Source: Roseobacter litoralis Och 149 (GTDB lineage Bacteria; Pseudomonadota; Alphaproteobacteria; Rhodobacterales; Rhodobacteraceae). From it: 64,000 nucleotides of DNA. A program made the position numbers and the translations under genes. The notes beneath the pieces are model-generated. The model did no database searches. It saw only the letters and a list, made by a program, of their open reading frames with translations, and was not told the DNA's origin. Where the stretch lies: the NCBI RefSeq assembly GCF_000154785.2, contig NC_015730.1:1860001-1924000 (forward strand), in the 5' to 3' direction. This document shows positions 28,492-39,134 of the stretch, one piece after another. The stretch's first letter is position 1. Every line of letters starts with the position of its first letter.

Positions 28492-29478
28492 CTAGGGCAC
28501 AAGCGTTGGCGACTGTCCCCGCGCGTGAAAGATGAAACCAATCGTATTCAGCAGAAGCTGAGCCGCCAGAATGGAGGTGCAGCCGGTGGGGTCATAATCC
28601 GGTGCTACCTCCACCAGATCAAGGCCGATGATCGGGTTGCGCCCCGCCACGCCCTGCAACAGCTCAAGCACTTCATAATATAGAAATCCGCCATGGCTGG
28701 GCGTGCCCGTCCCCGGCGCGATGGAGGGGCAGAATGCATCAATATCAATCGTGATGTAGACAGGCACCCCGGCGGGCACGCTATCAAGCAGCTTTTCAAG
28801 CCCCATCTTGCGCGCCTGACGCACCGATATGATCTGCGAGCCCATGGCGCGGGCATCTGCGTATCCTTCGCGTGCGGTCGAGCTGACATTGCGAATGCCA
28901 ACTTGCGTTAACCCGCTGACATAGCTCTGTTCGGCGGCACGGCGCATCGGATTGCCATGCCCGTGGCGCACCCCGTGGCGCTCATCGACAAAATCCAGAT
29001 GCGCATCAATCTGCAGGATATGAAATGCCCCGCAGCTGTATTCCGGCCCGTTATAGGCCCGAATGCAGGGGATGTTGATGGAATGATCCCCGCCGATCAC
29101 CACAGGCAGCGCGCCTGCGCGCAGGGCGGCCCGCACGCCGGTTTCGATGTTTTCATGGCTTTTTTCGGTTGCGGTATGCACGATATCCGCATCGCCCATA
29201 TCGACGATCCTGATATCGGCAGGCAGATAGGTCGCATCATCCTCGTGATCATAAGCGCCTGCGTGACCAAAGCTGAACAGAGTGGACGCCTCACGCACAC
29301 CGCGCGGGCCAAACCGTGCCCCGGCCCGCCATTGGGTGCCGCCATCAAAGGGCGCACCAAAGACGGCAACATCAGCGTCCAGTGTATCCCAGTCGGCCAC
29401 GTAGGGGCGCTTGCCAAATGTTGAGATGCCCACAAAAGGTAAATCCAGCCTGCCGCTCGCGTAACTATGATCTGTCAT
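28492..29478 (-). CDS. Agmatinase-family ureohydrolase
   Basis: A 328-residue Mn-dependent (arginase superfamily) hydrolase. Metal ligands are seen in GGDHSI, DAHLDFVD and ITIDIDAF, followed by APGTGTPSHGG. The family cleaves guanidino compounds such as agmatine, guanidinobutyrate or guanidine to urea and an amine. One oddity is that the third acidic residue of the usual DIDxxDP motif is Cys here (DIDAFCPS); the two metal-binding Asp are kept. The substrate is therefore left open. The start ATG at 29478 follows AGGA at 8-9 nt. The RACo-like gene starts about 140 bp downstream on the same strand; guaB is divergent. Confidence 0.85.
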   Translation of the reverse strand: MTDHSYASGRLDLPFVGISTFGKRPYVADWDTLDADVAVFGAPFDGGTQWRAGARFGPRGVREASTLFSFGHAGAYDHEDDATYLPADIRIVDMGDADIVHTATEKSHENIETGVRAALRAGALPVVIGGDHSINIPCIRAYNGPEYSCGAFHILQIDAHLDFVDERHGVRHGHGNPMRRAAEQSYVSGLTQVGIRNVSSTAREGYADARAMGSQIISVRQARKMGLEKLLDSVPAGVPVYITIDIDAFCPSIAPGTGTPSHGGFLYYEVLELLQGVAGRNPIIGLDLVEVAPDYDPTGCTSILAAQLLLNTIGFIFHARGQSPTLVP

Positions 29479-29608
29479 GGTGTCCGTCCTATTGTCTTCA
29501 GGGCTAGCATTGCCCTGCGCTGGACCGCTTGGCAATCATCACACAGTGCCGCATGGACAATTTTGCCCCTTTTAATTTCGCGGGACCCATGAAATAGGAA
29601 ACTGCCAA

Positions 29609-31085
<1,477 letters not shown>

Positions 31086-31126
31086 CCAAATACTGCCCGT
31101 CCGCCTGACCTGAAAGAGAGACCGCC

Positions 31127-32287
31127 ATGACACCCGCCGCGCGCATCGCTGCCGCCATCGAGATATTGGATGCTGTATCGCAAGGGCGCGCAGCTGAGCA
31201 GGCGTTAACGCGATGGGCGCGACAAAGCCGTTTTGCCGGGTCCAAGGATCGCGCGGCGGTGCGGGACCATGTCTTTGACGTGCTGCGCCTCAAGGATACG
31301 GTTGCGGCCCTTGGGGGCGGTGTGTCGGGCCGGGCGTTGATGCTTGGACTGCTGCGGTACAACGGCCTTGACCCTTCTGAGTTTTTCAACGCGCAGGGCT
31401 ATGCCCCGGACCCGTTGTCCGATGAGGAACAAAGCCGGGGGACAGATCGGGATACAGCATGCGCGCTGTGGAACCTGCCAGAGTGGCTTGTGCCTGAGTT
31501 TGAGCGCAGTTTAGGGGCAGAGGCTGGCGCCGTGGCCGCGGCATTGACGCACCGCGGACCTGTGAGCTTGCGGGTCAACTTGAAAGAGGCGGATGTAGCA
31601 ACCGCGATGCAAAACCTTCAAAGTGACGGCGTGGTGACAACTGCGAACCCTGTTGCGCAAACCGCTTTGACGGTGATTGAGGGCGCGAGACGGGTGAGGA
31701 ACACGACGGCCTATCTGACGGGTCAGGTTGAATTGCAGGACGCCGCCTCGCAAGCCGTGATCGACGCATTGCCACAAGCGCTGACGTGTCTGGATTACTG
31801 CGCGGGCGGGGGCGGCAAGGCGCTGGCCATGGCGGCGCAACCCAACCGTCGGGTTTACGCACATGACAGTGATCCTGCCCGCATGCGGGATCTTTCCCCC
31901 CGCGCCGAGCGCGCGGGTGTCGGGATACAGGAACTTTCGACAGACCAATTGCGCACCCATATGCCGTTCGATCTGGTGCTGTGTGATGCGCCATGCTCGG
32001 GCAGTGGCGCATGGCGGCGCAGTCCTGAGGCAAAGTGGAGTTTTACCGCAGCGCGCCTTGAAGAACTTCAGGCGATCCAGCAGGACATTCTGCAACAGGC
32101 GGCGGTGCTTTTGAGCGAGAATGGCTGGCTCATTTATGCCACATGTTCAGTGCTCAAAGCTGAAAACGAAGATCAGGTAGAGACGTTTCTATCTAGGAAC
32201 CCAGACTGGCAGTGCCGCTACCAAAGACGCTGGCCGCTATCGGAAAACTGTGATGGGTTCTACACGGCACACTTGACGCGCGGATAA
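31127..32287 (+). CDS. RsmB/NOP-family RNA (cytosine-5) methyltransferase
   Basis: A 386-residue SAM-dependent methyltransferase, probably acting on 16S rRNA cytosine. The SAM motif is LDYCAGGGGKALAM, the motif IV cysteine lies in LCDAPCSGSGAWRRSPE, and the catalytic cysteine in YATCSVLKAENEDQVE. The N-terminal about 130 residues are weakly NusB-like. In related bacteria this gene regularly follows guaB, as here, suggesting a guaB operon. Whether it is the RsmB orthologue proper is not certain. Confidence 0.85.
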   Translation: MTPAARIAAAIEILDAVSQGRAAEQALTRWARQSRFAGSKDRAAVRDHVFDVLRLKDTVAALGGGVSGRALMLGLLRYNGLDPSEFFNAQGYAPDPLSDEEQSRGTDRDTACALWNLPEWLVPEFERSLGAEAGAVAAALTHRGPVSLRVNLKEADVATAMQNLQSDGVVTTANPVAQTALTVIEGARRVRNTTAYLTGQVELQDAASQAVIDALPQALTCLDYCAGGGGKALAMAAQPNRRVYAHDSDPARMRDLSPRAERAGVGIQELSTDQLRTHMPFDLVLCDAPCSGSGAWRRSPEAKWSFTAARLEELQAIQQDILQQAAVLLSENGWLIYATCSVLKAENEDQVETFLSRNPDWQCRYQRRWPLSENCDGFYTAHLTRG

Positions 32288-32328
32288 TTGCTGCAATACT
32301 CAACCTTAACGAGCACACCTGATCGTGG

Positions 32329-32344
32329 TTAAGTCGGGATTAAC
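32329..32344. promoter_or_regulatory. CtrA-type binding site upstream of cckA
   Basis: TTAAGTCGGGATTAAC matches the CtrA consensus TTAA-N7-TTAAC exactly (half-sites 32329-32332 and 32340-32343). It lies 48 nt before the TTG start of cckA, whose product heads the phosphorelay that activates CtrA. Feedback control is inferred. Confidence 0.5.
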
Positions 32345-32391
32345 TCCTAGGGCGCTTTGATGACGGTGCGATTCGATCTAGGAGCGAGCGA

Positions 32392-34689
32392 TTGTCCACA
32401 GGTGCCATACTTCCATCAAAACTGACCCAATTTGCGCTTGGTGCACAAAACAGATTTGGCGGCATAATGGTCGTCGCGGGCGTGCTTGCTGTTGTGGGCC
32501 TCGCAGCGCCACATGAGATTTTGCAGAAATCGTTTTATGCTGCCGCTGCCGCATTGGCTGTTTTGTGCATGATGCTGTTTGGGTTGGTGGGCGTTCATGT
32601 GAAACGTCAAAAAGCCACCCTGGCCACGCTATCCGATTTCATTGACAAGGATGCCGTCCCCAGTTTTCTGGCGCAGGCCGATGGGGCGATCCTGTCAAGC
32701 AATCAGGCCGCACGCACCCGGTTTCAGGCACAGGCAAGTGACACGCTTGCCGGTGCACTTGATAGAACGGTTGCGGATCCGGCGGGCATCCTGTTTCGCC
32801 TTCAGGCACGCGCAGACACCGAGGGATTTGCGCAAGAGGAGCTTGTGACCCGCAAGGGTCATATTCGTGTCGGCGTCAATAAACCCGGTTCAGATACCTA
32901 TGTCTGGCGTGTTGAGGACGTTGTGGTGGCCGCAACCCAGCACGACGGACCGGTCCTGCCAATGATCCTCGTCGGTCGCAATAATGCGATTTTATATATG
33001 AATGATCCTGCGCGTGACCTCGTTGGGGGGCGTGTAACATCGCTGGATCGGTTGTTCAGAACGATGCCTGTGCAGTCCGGCGCCGTATGCGATATTCAGG
33101 GCGTCGAAGGTGTGACACAGGTACTTGTGTCCGAGTTGGCTGCCGGGGTAGGGCGCAAGGCGTTGTACTTGCTGCCACCGGGTCCACCGTCGGTGCGAGA
33201 TGATGAATGGAACGTATTTGAAAACCTACCCGTTCCCCTGCTCAAGGTGGGGGCAGATGGGCAGGTTCAGGCATTTAACCTCATGGCGTCCAATCTGATT
33301 GGTGTTGCGTTGGAACGCGACGTCCATTTGTCAGACCTCATGGAGGGGCTTGGCCGTTCGATCACGGACTGGTTGACCGAAACCCTTGCCGGGCGCGCAA
33401 CACAGCACACGGAGTTTCTCCGCCTCAAGCGCATCGACAAAGAGGTATTTGTTCAGGTGACCCTGAACAGGATTTCTGAAAGCGGCGATCCAACACTTAT
33501 TGCGGTGCTCAGCGACGCAACCGAGCTGAAATCTCTCGAGGCGCAATTCGTACAAAGCCAGAAAATGCAGGCAATAGGCCAATTGGCAGGCGGTGTTGCG
33601 CATGATTTCAACAACCTTCTCACCGCCATTTCAGGTCATTGTGATCTGTTGCTGCTGCGCCATGATCAAGGCGACCCTGATTTTAGCGATTTGGTTCAGA
33701 TCAATCAGAATGCGAACCGGGCTGCGGCTTTGGTTGGCCAACTTCTGGCCTTCTCGCGCAAACAGACCCTGCGTCCGGAAACGCTTGATATGCGCGATAC
33801 GCTCGCTGATCTGACCCATTTGCTCAACCGGTTGGTGGGCGAAAAGGTGACGCTGACCCTCACGCATGATCCGGTTCTGCTGCCCATCCGCGCCGATAAG
33901 CGCCAACTGGAGCAGGTTTTGATGAACCTCGTTGTGAATGCACGCGACGCGATGCCCAATGGCGGCGAAATCCGCATTGAAACCCAGTGCATCAGACTTA
34001 AAGCACCGCTCAACCGCGACCGCGTCACTGTACCGGTGGGTGAATATGTCACCGTGCACGTGTCCGATGACGGTATTGGTATCCCGTCAGACAAGCTGCA
34101 AAAGGTGTTCGAGCCATTTTTCACGACGAAACGCACGGGGGAGGGCACCGGCCTCGGCCTTTCAACGGCTTACGGGATCGTCAAACAAACGGGCGCTTAT
34201 ATTTTTGTGGACAGTACCGTCGGCGTTGGGACGCGCTTTACCCTCTACTTCCCGGTGCTGGAACATAGAAAATCAGAGCCCGTTGCCAAACGAATAGAAA
34301 CAAAAAAACCGACCGGTAAGCACGGTGATGGTGTGATCCTGCTGGTCGAGGACGAAGCACCGGTCCGGGCGTTTGCCAGTCGCGCGCTGCGCTTGCGGGG
34401 CTACACGGTCCTGGAGGCAGATTCTGCCGAAGCCGCCCTTAAGACGCTCGAGGATGAAACGCTGAACGTAGACGTTTTCGTGACAGATGTGGTCATGCCC
34501 GGTATGGATGGCCCTAGCTGGGTGCGCGAGGCACTGAAGGACAGACCGGATGTGCGTGTGGTATTTGTCTCGGGCTATGCCGAGGACAGCTTTGGCGAGG
34601 CGCAGATGAAGATACCCAACTCCGTCTTTCTGCCAAAACCATTTTCTCTCAATGACTTAACGGACACTGTTCACGAGCAGTTGCACTGA
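32392..34689 (+). CDS. cckA: Hybrid sensor histidine kinase CckA
   Basis: A 765-residue hybrid kinase. Two membrane helices lie near residues 22-70, two PAS-like regions at about 85-360, HisKA with the phospho-histidine His404 in GGVAHDFNNLLTAISGH, HATPase_c with NARDAMP, DDGIGIP and GTGLGLST, and a C-terminal receiver with Asp699 in VFVTDVVMPGMDG. In alphaproteobacteria CckA phosphorylates CtrA through ChpT and controls the cell cycle, motility and, in this group, gene transfer agents. The start is TTG at 32392, fixed by TAGGAG 8 nt upstream; no ATG fits the N-terminus. A CtrA box precedes the gene. Confidence 0.94.
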   Translation: MSTGAILPSKLTQFALGAQNRFGGIMVVAGVLAVVGLAAPHEILQKSFYAAAAALAVLCMMLFGLVGVHVKRQKATLATLSDFIDKDAVPSFLAQADGAILSSNQAARTRFQAQASDTLAGALDRTVADPAGILFRLQARADTEGFAQEELVTRKGHIRVGVNKPGSDTYVWRVEDVVVAATQHDGPVLPMILVGRNNAILYMNDPARDLVGGRVTSLDRLFRTMPVQSGAVCDIQGVEGVTQVLVSELAAGVGRKALYLLPPGPPSVRDDEWNVFENLPVPLLKVGADGQVQAFNLMASNLIGVALERDVHLSDLMEGLGRSITDWLTETLAGRATQHTEFLRLKRIDKEVFVQVTLNRISESGDPTLIAVLSDATELKSLEAQFVQSQKMQAIGQLAGGVAHDFNNLLTAISGHCDLLLLRHDQGDPDFSDLVQINQNANRAAALVGQLLAFSRKQTLRPETLDMRDTLADLTHLLNRLVGEKVTLTLTHDPVLLPIRADKRQLEQVLMNLVVNARDAMPNGGEIRIETQCIRLKAPLNRDRVTVPVGEYVTVHVSDDGIGIPSDKLQKVFEPFFTTKRTGEGTGLGLSTAYGIVKQTGAYIFVDSTVGVGTRFTLYFPVLEHRKSEPVAKRIETKKPTGKHGDGVILLVEDEAPVRAFASRALRLRGYTVLEADSAEAALKTLEDETLNVDVFVTDVVMPGMDGPSWVREALKDRPDVRVVFVSGYAEDSFGEAQMKIPNSVFLPKPFSLNDLTDTVHEQLH

Positions 34690-34817
34690 TTTATTTCAAA
34701 ATTACGCCCCGTACGTGTAAGGGTCACACATATTTGAAGAAATCAATTCGTGCCTTGGAAAGTTCCTCAATCACTCTTTAACCAGTTTCGGGGAAGAGTA
34801 GTTTCAGAAAATTTAAA

Positions 34818-34846
34818 TTGAAATGTTCTCACTTTGGTCCCATAAG
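34818..34846 (+). promoter_or_regulatory. Probable recA promoter
   Basis: TTGAAA at 34818-34823 and CATAAG at 34841-34846 lie 17 nt apart, immediately before the LexA box at 34847-34861, which would cover the start point. The -10 is imperfect (4 of 6). Confidence 0.5.
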
Positions 34847-34861
34847 GAACGTAATGAGAAC
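34847..34861. promoter_or_regulatory. LexA (SOS) box of recA
   Basis: GAAC-GTAATGA-GAAC, a direct repeat with 7-nt spacing, is the reverse complement of the GTTC-N7-GTTC operator used by LexA in alphaproteobacteria. It sits just downstream of the predicted recA -10 element, the expected place for SOS repression. Confidence 0.8.
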
Positions 34862-34927
34862 AAACGCACGGTGCACGTCAGCAGCGATTGCTGCAGCGGG
34901 CAAACTGTGACAGTAAGAGGAAATGAA

Positions 34928-36007
34928 ATGGCAACGGCAGATCTACTCAGCATGAATAGCAAAAAATCCGCAGACAAACAAAAGGCGCTTGATTCCGCGC
35001 TGGCTCAGATTGAGCGCCAGTTCGGCAAGGGCTCGATCATGAAATTGGGCACCGCGGGGGCCGTGCAGGACATCACGGCCAGCTCCACGGGCTCGTTGGG
35101 TCTTGATATCGCCTTGGGAATCGGCGGTCTTCCGATGGGTAGAATCATCGAGATCTATGGACCCGAAAGTTCTGGTAAAACCACGCTGACCCTGCACTGT
35201 GTGGCAGAACAGCAAAAAGCGGGTGGCGTATGCGCCTTCGTGGACGCCGAACATGCGCTGGACCCGGCATATGCGAAAAAGCTTGGTATCGATCTGGACG
35301 AGTTGTTGATCAGCCAACCTGATACCGGGGAACAAGCGCTGGAGATCACTGATACGCTTGTGCGTTCCGGTGCCGTGAACATGGTGATTGTGGATTCGGT
35401 TGCCGCTCTGACGCCGAAGTCCGAGCTTGAAGGCGACATGGGCGACAGTTCCGTTGGTGTGCAGGCCCGCCTGATGAGCCAGGCGATGCGCAAGCTGACA
35501 GGATCGATCAGCCGCAGCAACTGCATGGTGATCTTCATCAACCAGATCCGGATGAAGATCGGCGTCATGTTCGGCTCGCCCGAGACGACAACGGGTGGTA
35601 ACGCGCTTAAGTTCTACTCCTCCGTTCGGTTGGATATCCGGCGTATTGGCGCACTGAAAGACCGCGACGAAGTCGTTGGCAACCACACGCGGGTCAAGGT
35701 TGTCAAAAACAAGGTTGCCGCACCCTTCAAGCAAGTCGAATTTGATATCATGTACGGCGAAGGCATCTCAAAGATGGGCGAATTGCTGGATCTTGGGGTT
35801 GCCGCAGGTGTGGTGGATAAATCCGGGTCGTGGTTCAGCTATGGCGATGAGCGTATCGGGCAGGGGCGCGAAAACGCCAAAGGTTTCCTGCGTGAGAACG
35901 TCCAGATGGCGCTTGAGATCGAGGATAAGATCCGCGCGGCACATGGGCTTGATTTCGACATGCCGGCACATGAGAAAAAAGCAGACGACGACATACTTGA
36001 GGCCTGA
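34928..36007 (+). CDS. recA: Recombinase RecA
   Basis: A 359-residue recombinase that forms filaments on single-stranded DNA, drives homologous recombination and triggers LexA self-cleavage. The Walker A motif [10 protein letters not shown] lies near residue 78, the Walker B region [10 protein letters not shown] and the L2 loop [13 protein letters not shown] follow, and the C-terminus is acidic ([10 protein letters not shown]). The frame is open from 34823, but ATG 34928 has AGAGG upstream and matches the family N-terminus. It is controlled by the LexA box at 34847-34861 and followed by a strong terminator. Confidence 0.98.
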   Translation: MATADLLSMNSKKSADKQKALDSALAQIERQFGKGSIMKLGTAGAVQDITASSTGSLGLDIALGIGGLPMGRIIEIYGPESSGKTTLTLHCVAEQQKAGGVCAFVDAEHALDPAYAKKLGIDLDELLISQPDTGEQALEITDTLVRSGAVNMVIVDSVAALTPKSELEGDMGDSSVGVQARLMSQAMRKLTGSISRSNCMVIFINQIRMKIGVMFGSPETTTGGNALKFYSSVRLDIRRIGALKDRDEVVGNHTRVKVVKNKVAAPFKQVEFDIMYGEGISKMGELLDLGVAAGVVDKSGSWFSYGDERIGQGRENAKGFLRENVQMALEIEDKIRAAHGLDFDMPAHEKKADDDILEA

Positions 36008-36034
36008 AACGGCGTCAGGGTTCAGTTGATTGTT

Positions 36035-36064
36035 AAAGAGCGCGCCAAACGGTCGCGCTCTTTT
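36035..36064 (+). terminator. Rho-independent terminator of recA
   Basis: AAAGAGCGCG (36035-36044) pairs with CGCGCTCTTT (36054-36063), with a 9-nt loop CCAAACGGT and a T-run through 36064. The site is 28 nt after the recA stop. Confidence 0.85.
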
Positions 36065-36152
36065 CCATTTAAGCGCAAGCTGCTTGTGGACAGCCACGAC
36101 CGACAGGGGTATTTGATCCTGAACTGAAATATCTCGCCCGAAGGCCCGCATC

Positions 36153-38810
36153 ATGCAAACGCTGAACGATATTCGCTCAACCTTTTTGTCTTACTTTGAG
36201 AAACAGGGACATTCGGTCGTGGCCTCCAGCCCGCTTGTGCCGCGCAACGATCCGACGCTGATGTTTGCAAACTCTGGGATGGTGCAGTTCAAAAACCTGT
36301 TCACCGGGGTTGAAACCCGTGCCTACAAGCGCGCCACCACGGCGCAGAAATGCGTGCGCGCGGGTGGCAAGCACAACGACCTGGATAACGTCGGATACAC
36401 GGCAAGGCACCACACGTTTTTCGAAATGCTGGGTAATTTCAGCTTTGGCGATTATTTCAAGGAAGACGCAATTCCTTTCGCCTGGAACCTCGTAACCCGT
36501 GATCTGGGCATCGACAAATCGCGTCTCTACGTCACGGTCTATCACACGGACGAGGAGGCCGCCGCGATCTGGAAGAAGGTCGGCGTGCCCGAAGACCGGA
36601 TCATCCCGATCGCCACGAATGACAATTTCTGGATGATGGGACCGACGGGCCCTTGCGGTCCATGCACCGAGATTTTCTACGACCACGGGGATCACATCTG
36701 GGGTGGGCCCCCCGGATCGCCAGAAGAGGACGGCGACCGGTTCGTTGAAATCTGGAACCTCGTCTTCATGCAATATGAGCAATTTGAAGACGGAACACGC
36801 CGTGATCTGACCGCGCAGTCCATCGACACCGGTATGGGCATCGAGCGGGTTGCGGCCTTGTTGCAGGGCACCAACGACAACTATGCCACCGACCTGATGC
36901 GCAGCCTGATCGAGGCGTCGGCCGATGCCAGCAACACTGACCCCGATGGGCCATGCAAAACGCACCACCGCGTGATCGCAGATCATTTGCGGTCTACGTC
37001 GTTTCTGATGGCGGATGGGGTGATGCCATCCAATGACGGGCGCGGTTATGTTCTGCGCCGGATCATGCGGCGCGCCATGCGCCACGCACATCTATTGGGC
37101 GCAAAAGATCCACTGATGCACCAGCTGGTGCCTGCATTGGTGCAGCAAATGGGAGCTGCCTATCCTGAATTGGGTCAGGCGCAAAGCATGATCACGCAGA
37201 CGCTCTTACAGGAAGAAACCCGCTTTAAACAAACGCTTGAGCGCGGTTTGAAGCTGTTGGATGACGAATTGAACGCGCTGCCCGATGGCGATGATCTGCC
37301 CGGCGCTGCGGCCTTCAAGCTATATGACACCTATGGTTTCCCGCTTGATCTGACGCAGGATGCGCTGCGCGAAAAGGGGCGCGGCGTTGATACTGACGGG
37401 TTTGATGCTGCGATGGCCGCGCAGAAAGCCAAGGCGCGCGCCGCCTGGTCGGGCACCGGCGAGGCCGCGGATGCGACGGTCTGGTTTGACGTGGCGGACG
37501 CTGAAGGAACAACCGACTTTCTTGGTTATGACACCGAAGTGGCCGAAGGGCAGATTGTGGCGCTTGTTCAGGACGGCGCGGCGACGGATACGGCCACAAC
37601 CGGAGAGACCGTTCAAATAGCGCTGAACCAGACGCCTTTCTATGCAGAAAGCGGCGGGCAGGTCGGCGATTCAGGCGTGATCAAAACGGCTAAAGGAACC
37701 GCAACTGTTACGGATTGCCGCAAAACTGCGGATGTTTTCGTGCATACGGCCAAGGTCACCGAAGGGGTCATTTCCGTGGGTGAGGCGGCGCAATTGGCGG
37801 TTGATCCAGCCCGCCGCACGGCGATCCGCGCTAATCACTCGGCGACGCATTTGTTGCATGAGGCCCTGCGCGAGGCATTGGGTGATCATGTGGCGCAGCG
37901 CGGGTCCTTGAACGCAGAAGATCGGTTGCGCTTTGATTTCAGCCACACGCAGGCCTTGAGCAGTGAGGAACTGGCACGGGTTGAAGCAGACGTGAACACC
38001 TACATACGCCAAAACGCACCGGTTGAGACCCGCATCATGACGCCGGATGCCGCGCGGGAACTGGGTGCGCAGGCCCTGTTCGGTGAGAAATATGGCGATG
38101 AGGTTCGCGTGGTGTCCATGGGCCGCAAGGAAGGGTCTGCGAAGGGTTTGAACGGGGACACCTATTCGCTGGAACTCTGTGGCGGAACGCATGTGCGCCA
38201 GACCGGCGACATCGGCGCTTTTGTGGCGCTCGGGGATAGTGCCAGCAGCGCCGGTGTGCGCCGGATCGAAGCCCTGACGGGCGCTGCGGCGCTGGCGCAT
38301 CTGCGTGCGCAGGATCAGCGTTTGGCCGAGGTCGCGTCGGATCTAAAGGCGCAGGCTGCTGATGTGCCAGAGCGTGTGCGCAGCCTTTTGGACGAACGGC
38401 GCGCCCTGTCCAACGAAGTTGCACAGCTGCGCCGAGAACTGGCGATGAGTGGCGGTAGCGGAAGTGCCGCGCCGGACGTCAAAGACGTGGCAGGGACGCC
38501 CCTCTTGGCGCAGGTGCTTTCAGGCGTGACGGGCAAGGATCTGCCCGGGCTCGTGGATCAGATGAAAGAACAAATGGGATCGGGCGTCGTTTTACTGATC
38601 GCCGATGCGGATGGTAAAGCAGCCGTTGCCGCAGGGGTTACCAAAGACCTTACGGAGAAAGTATCCGCCGTTGATCTCGTCAAGGCCGCCGTGTCAGCCC
38701 TTGGCGGCAAAGGCGGCGGTGGACGGCCCGACATGGCGCAGGGGGGGGCAAAAGATGCCTCCAACGCGGATGCCGCGATCGCTGCCGTGGAAACAGTTTT
38801 GAAAGGATAA
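36153..38810 (+). CDS. alaS: Alanyl-tRNA synthetase
   Basis: An 885-residue class II synthetase. The N-terminal catalytic core carries [15 protein letters not shown] and [14 protein letters not shown], the editing domain has [12 protein letters not shown] and the zinc-binding CGGTH, and the C-Ala domain ends in a Gly/Ala-rich region, [15 protein letters not shown], as in bacterial AlaRS. It charges tRNA-Ala and removes misacylated serine or glycine. The DUF1330 gene starts 4 nt downstream and is probably co-transcribed. Confidence 0.97.
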   Translation: MQTLNDIRSTFLSYFEKQGHSVVASSPLVPRNDPTLMFANSGMVQFKNLFTGVETRAYKRATTAQKCVRAGGKHNDLDNVGYTARHHTFFEMLGNFSFGDYFKEDAIPFAWNLVTRDLGIDKSRLYVTVYHTDEEAAAIWKKVGVPEDRIIPIATNDNFWMMGPTGPCGPCTEIFYDHGDHIWGGPPGSPEEDGDRFVEIWNLVFMQYEQFEDGTRRDLTAQSIDTGMGIERVAALLQGTNDNYATDLMRSLIEASADASNTDPDGPCKTHHRVIADHLRSTSFLMADGVMPSNDGRGYVLRRIMRRAMRHAHLLGAKDPLMHQLVPALVQQMGAAYPELGQAQSMITQTLLQEETRFKQTLERGLKLLDDELNALPDGDDLPGAAAFKLYDTYGFPLDLTQDALREKGRGVDTDGFDAAMAAQKAKARAAWSGTGEAADATVWFDVADAEGTTDFLGYDTEVAEGQIVALVQDGAATDTATTGETVQIALNQTPFYAESGGQVGDSGVIKTAKGTATVTDCRKTADVFVHTAKVTEGVISVGEAAQLAVDPARRTAIRANHSATHLLHEALREALGDHVAQRGSLNAEDRLRFDFSHTQALSSEELARVEADVNTYIRQNAPVETRIMTPDAARELGAQALFGEKYGDEVRVVSMGRKEGSAKGLNGDTYSLELCGGTHVRQTGDIGAFVALGDSASSAGVRRIEALTGAAALAHLRAQDQRLAEVASDLKAQAADVPERVRSLLDERRALSNEVAQLRRELAMSGGSGSAAPDVKDVAGTPLLAQVLSGVTGKDLPGLVDQMKEQMGSGVVLLIADADGKAAVAAGVTKDLTEKVSAVDLVKAAVSALGGKGGGGRPDMAQGGAKDASNADAAIAAVETVLKG

Positions 38811-38814
38811 ATCG

Positions 38815-39102
38815 ATGGGCGCGCTTTGGATTGCACATGTGAAGGTGACGGATGAGGACGCCTATGGAAAATACGCAGCCCTTGCCACAGAGGCCATCGC
38901 TGCGCATGGCGGGTATTTTATCGCCCGCGGTGGTCGGTTTGTGCAACTGGAAGGTCAGGCGCGCCCCCGCAATGTGGTTGCGCGGTTTCCCGATGTGGAA
39001 TCGGCCGAAAAATGTTATAATTCAGAGGTCTATCAGCGGGCGTTAAGCCACGCGCGCGATGCATCTGAACGGGATCTGATGATCATCGAAACCACCGAAT
39101 AG
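38815..39102 (+). CDS. DUF1330 domain protein
   Basis: A 95-residue ferredoxin-fold (dimeric alpha-beta barrel) protein of the DUF1330 family. Typical stretches are ALWIAHVKVTDEDAYGKYA, AHGGYFIARGG and VVARFPDVESAEKCYNS. The family function is unknown. Its ATG lies 4 nt after alaS, so it shares that transcript. Confidence 0.88.
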   Translation: MGALWIAHVKVTDEDAYGKYAALATEAIAAHGGYFIARGGRFVQLEGQARPRNVVARFPDVESAEKCYNSEVYQRALSHARDASERDLMIIETTE

Positions 39103-39124
39103 CGCCCGACAGACCGCCGGGCGC
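39102..39124. terminator. Hairpin between convergent DUF1330 and typA genes
   Basis: GCGCCCG (39102-39108) and CGGGCGC (39118-39124) form a perfect 7-bp stem with a 9-nt loop. It begins at the last base of the DUF1330 stop and lies 10 nt before the typA stop. There is no clear T-run on either strand, so it may slow or end transcription only weakly in both directions. Confidence 0.35.
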
Positions 39125-39134
39125 AAAAGGTGAT

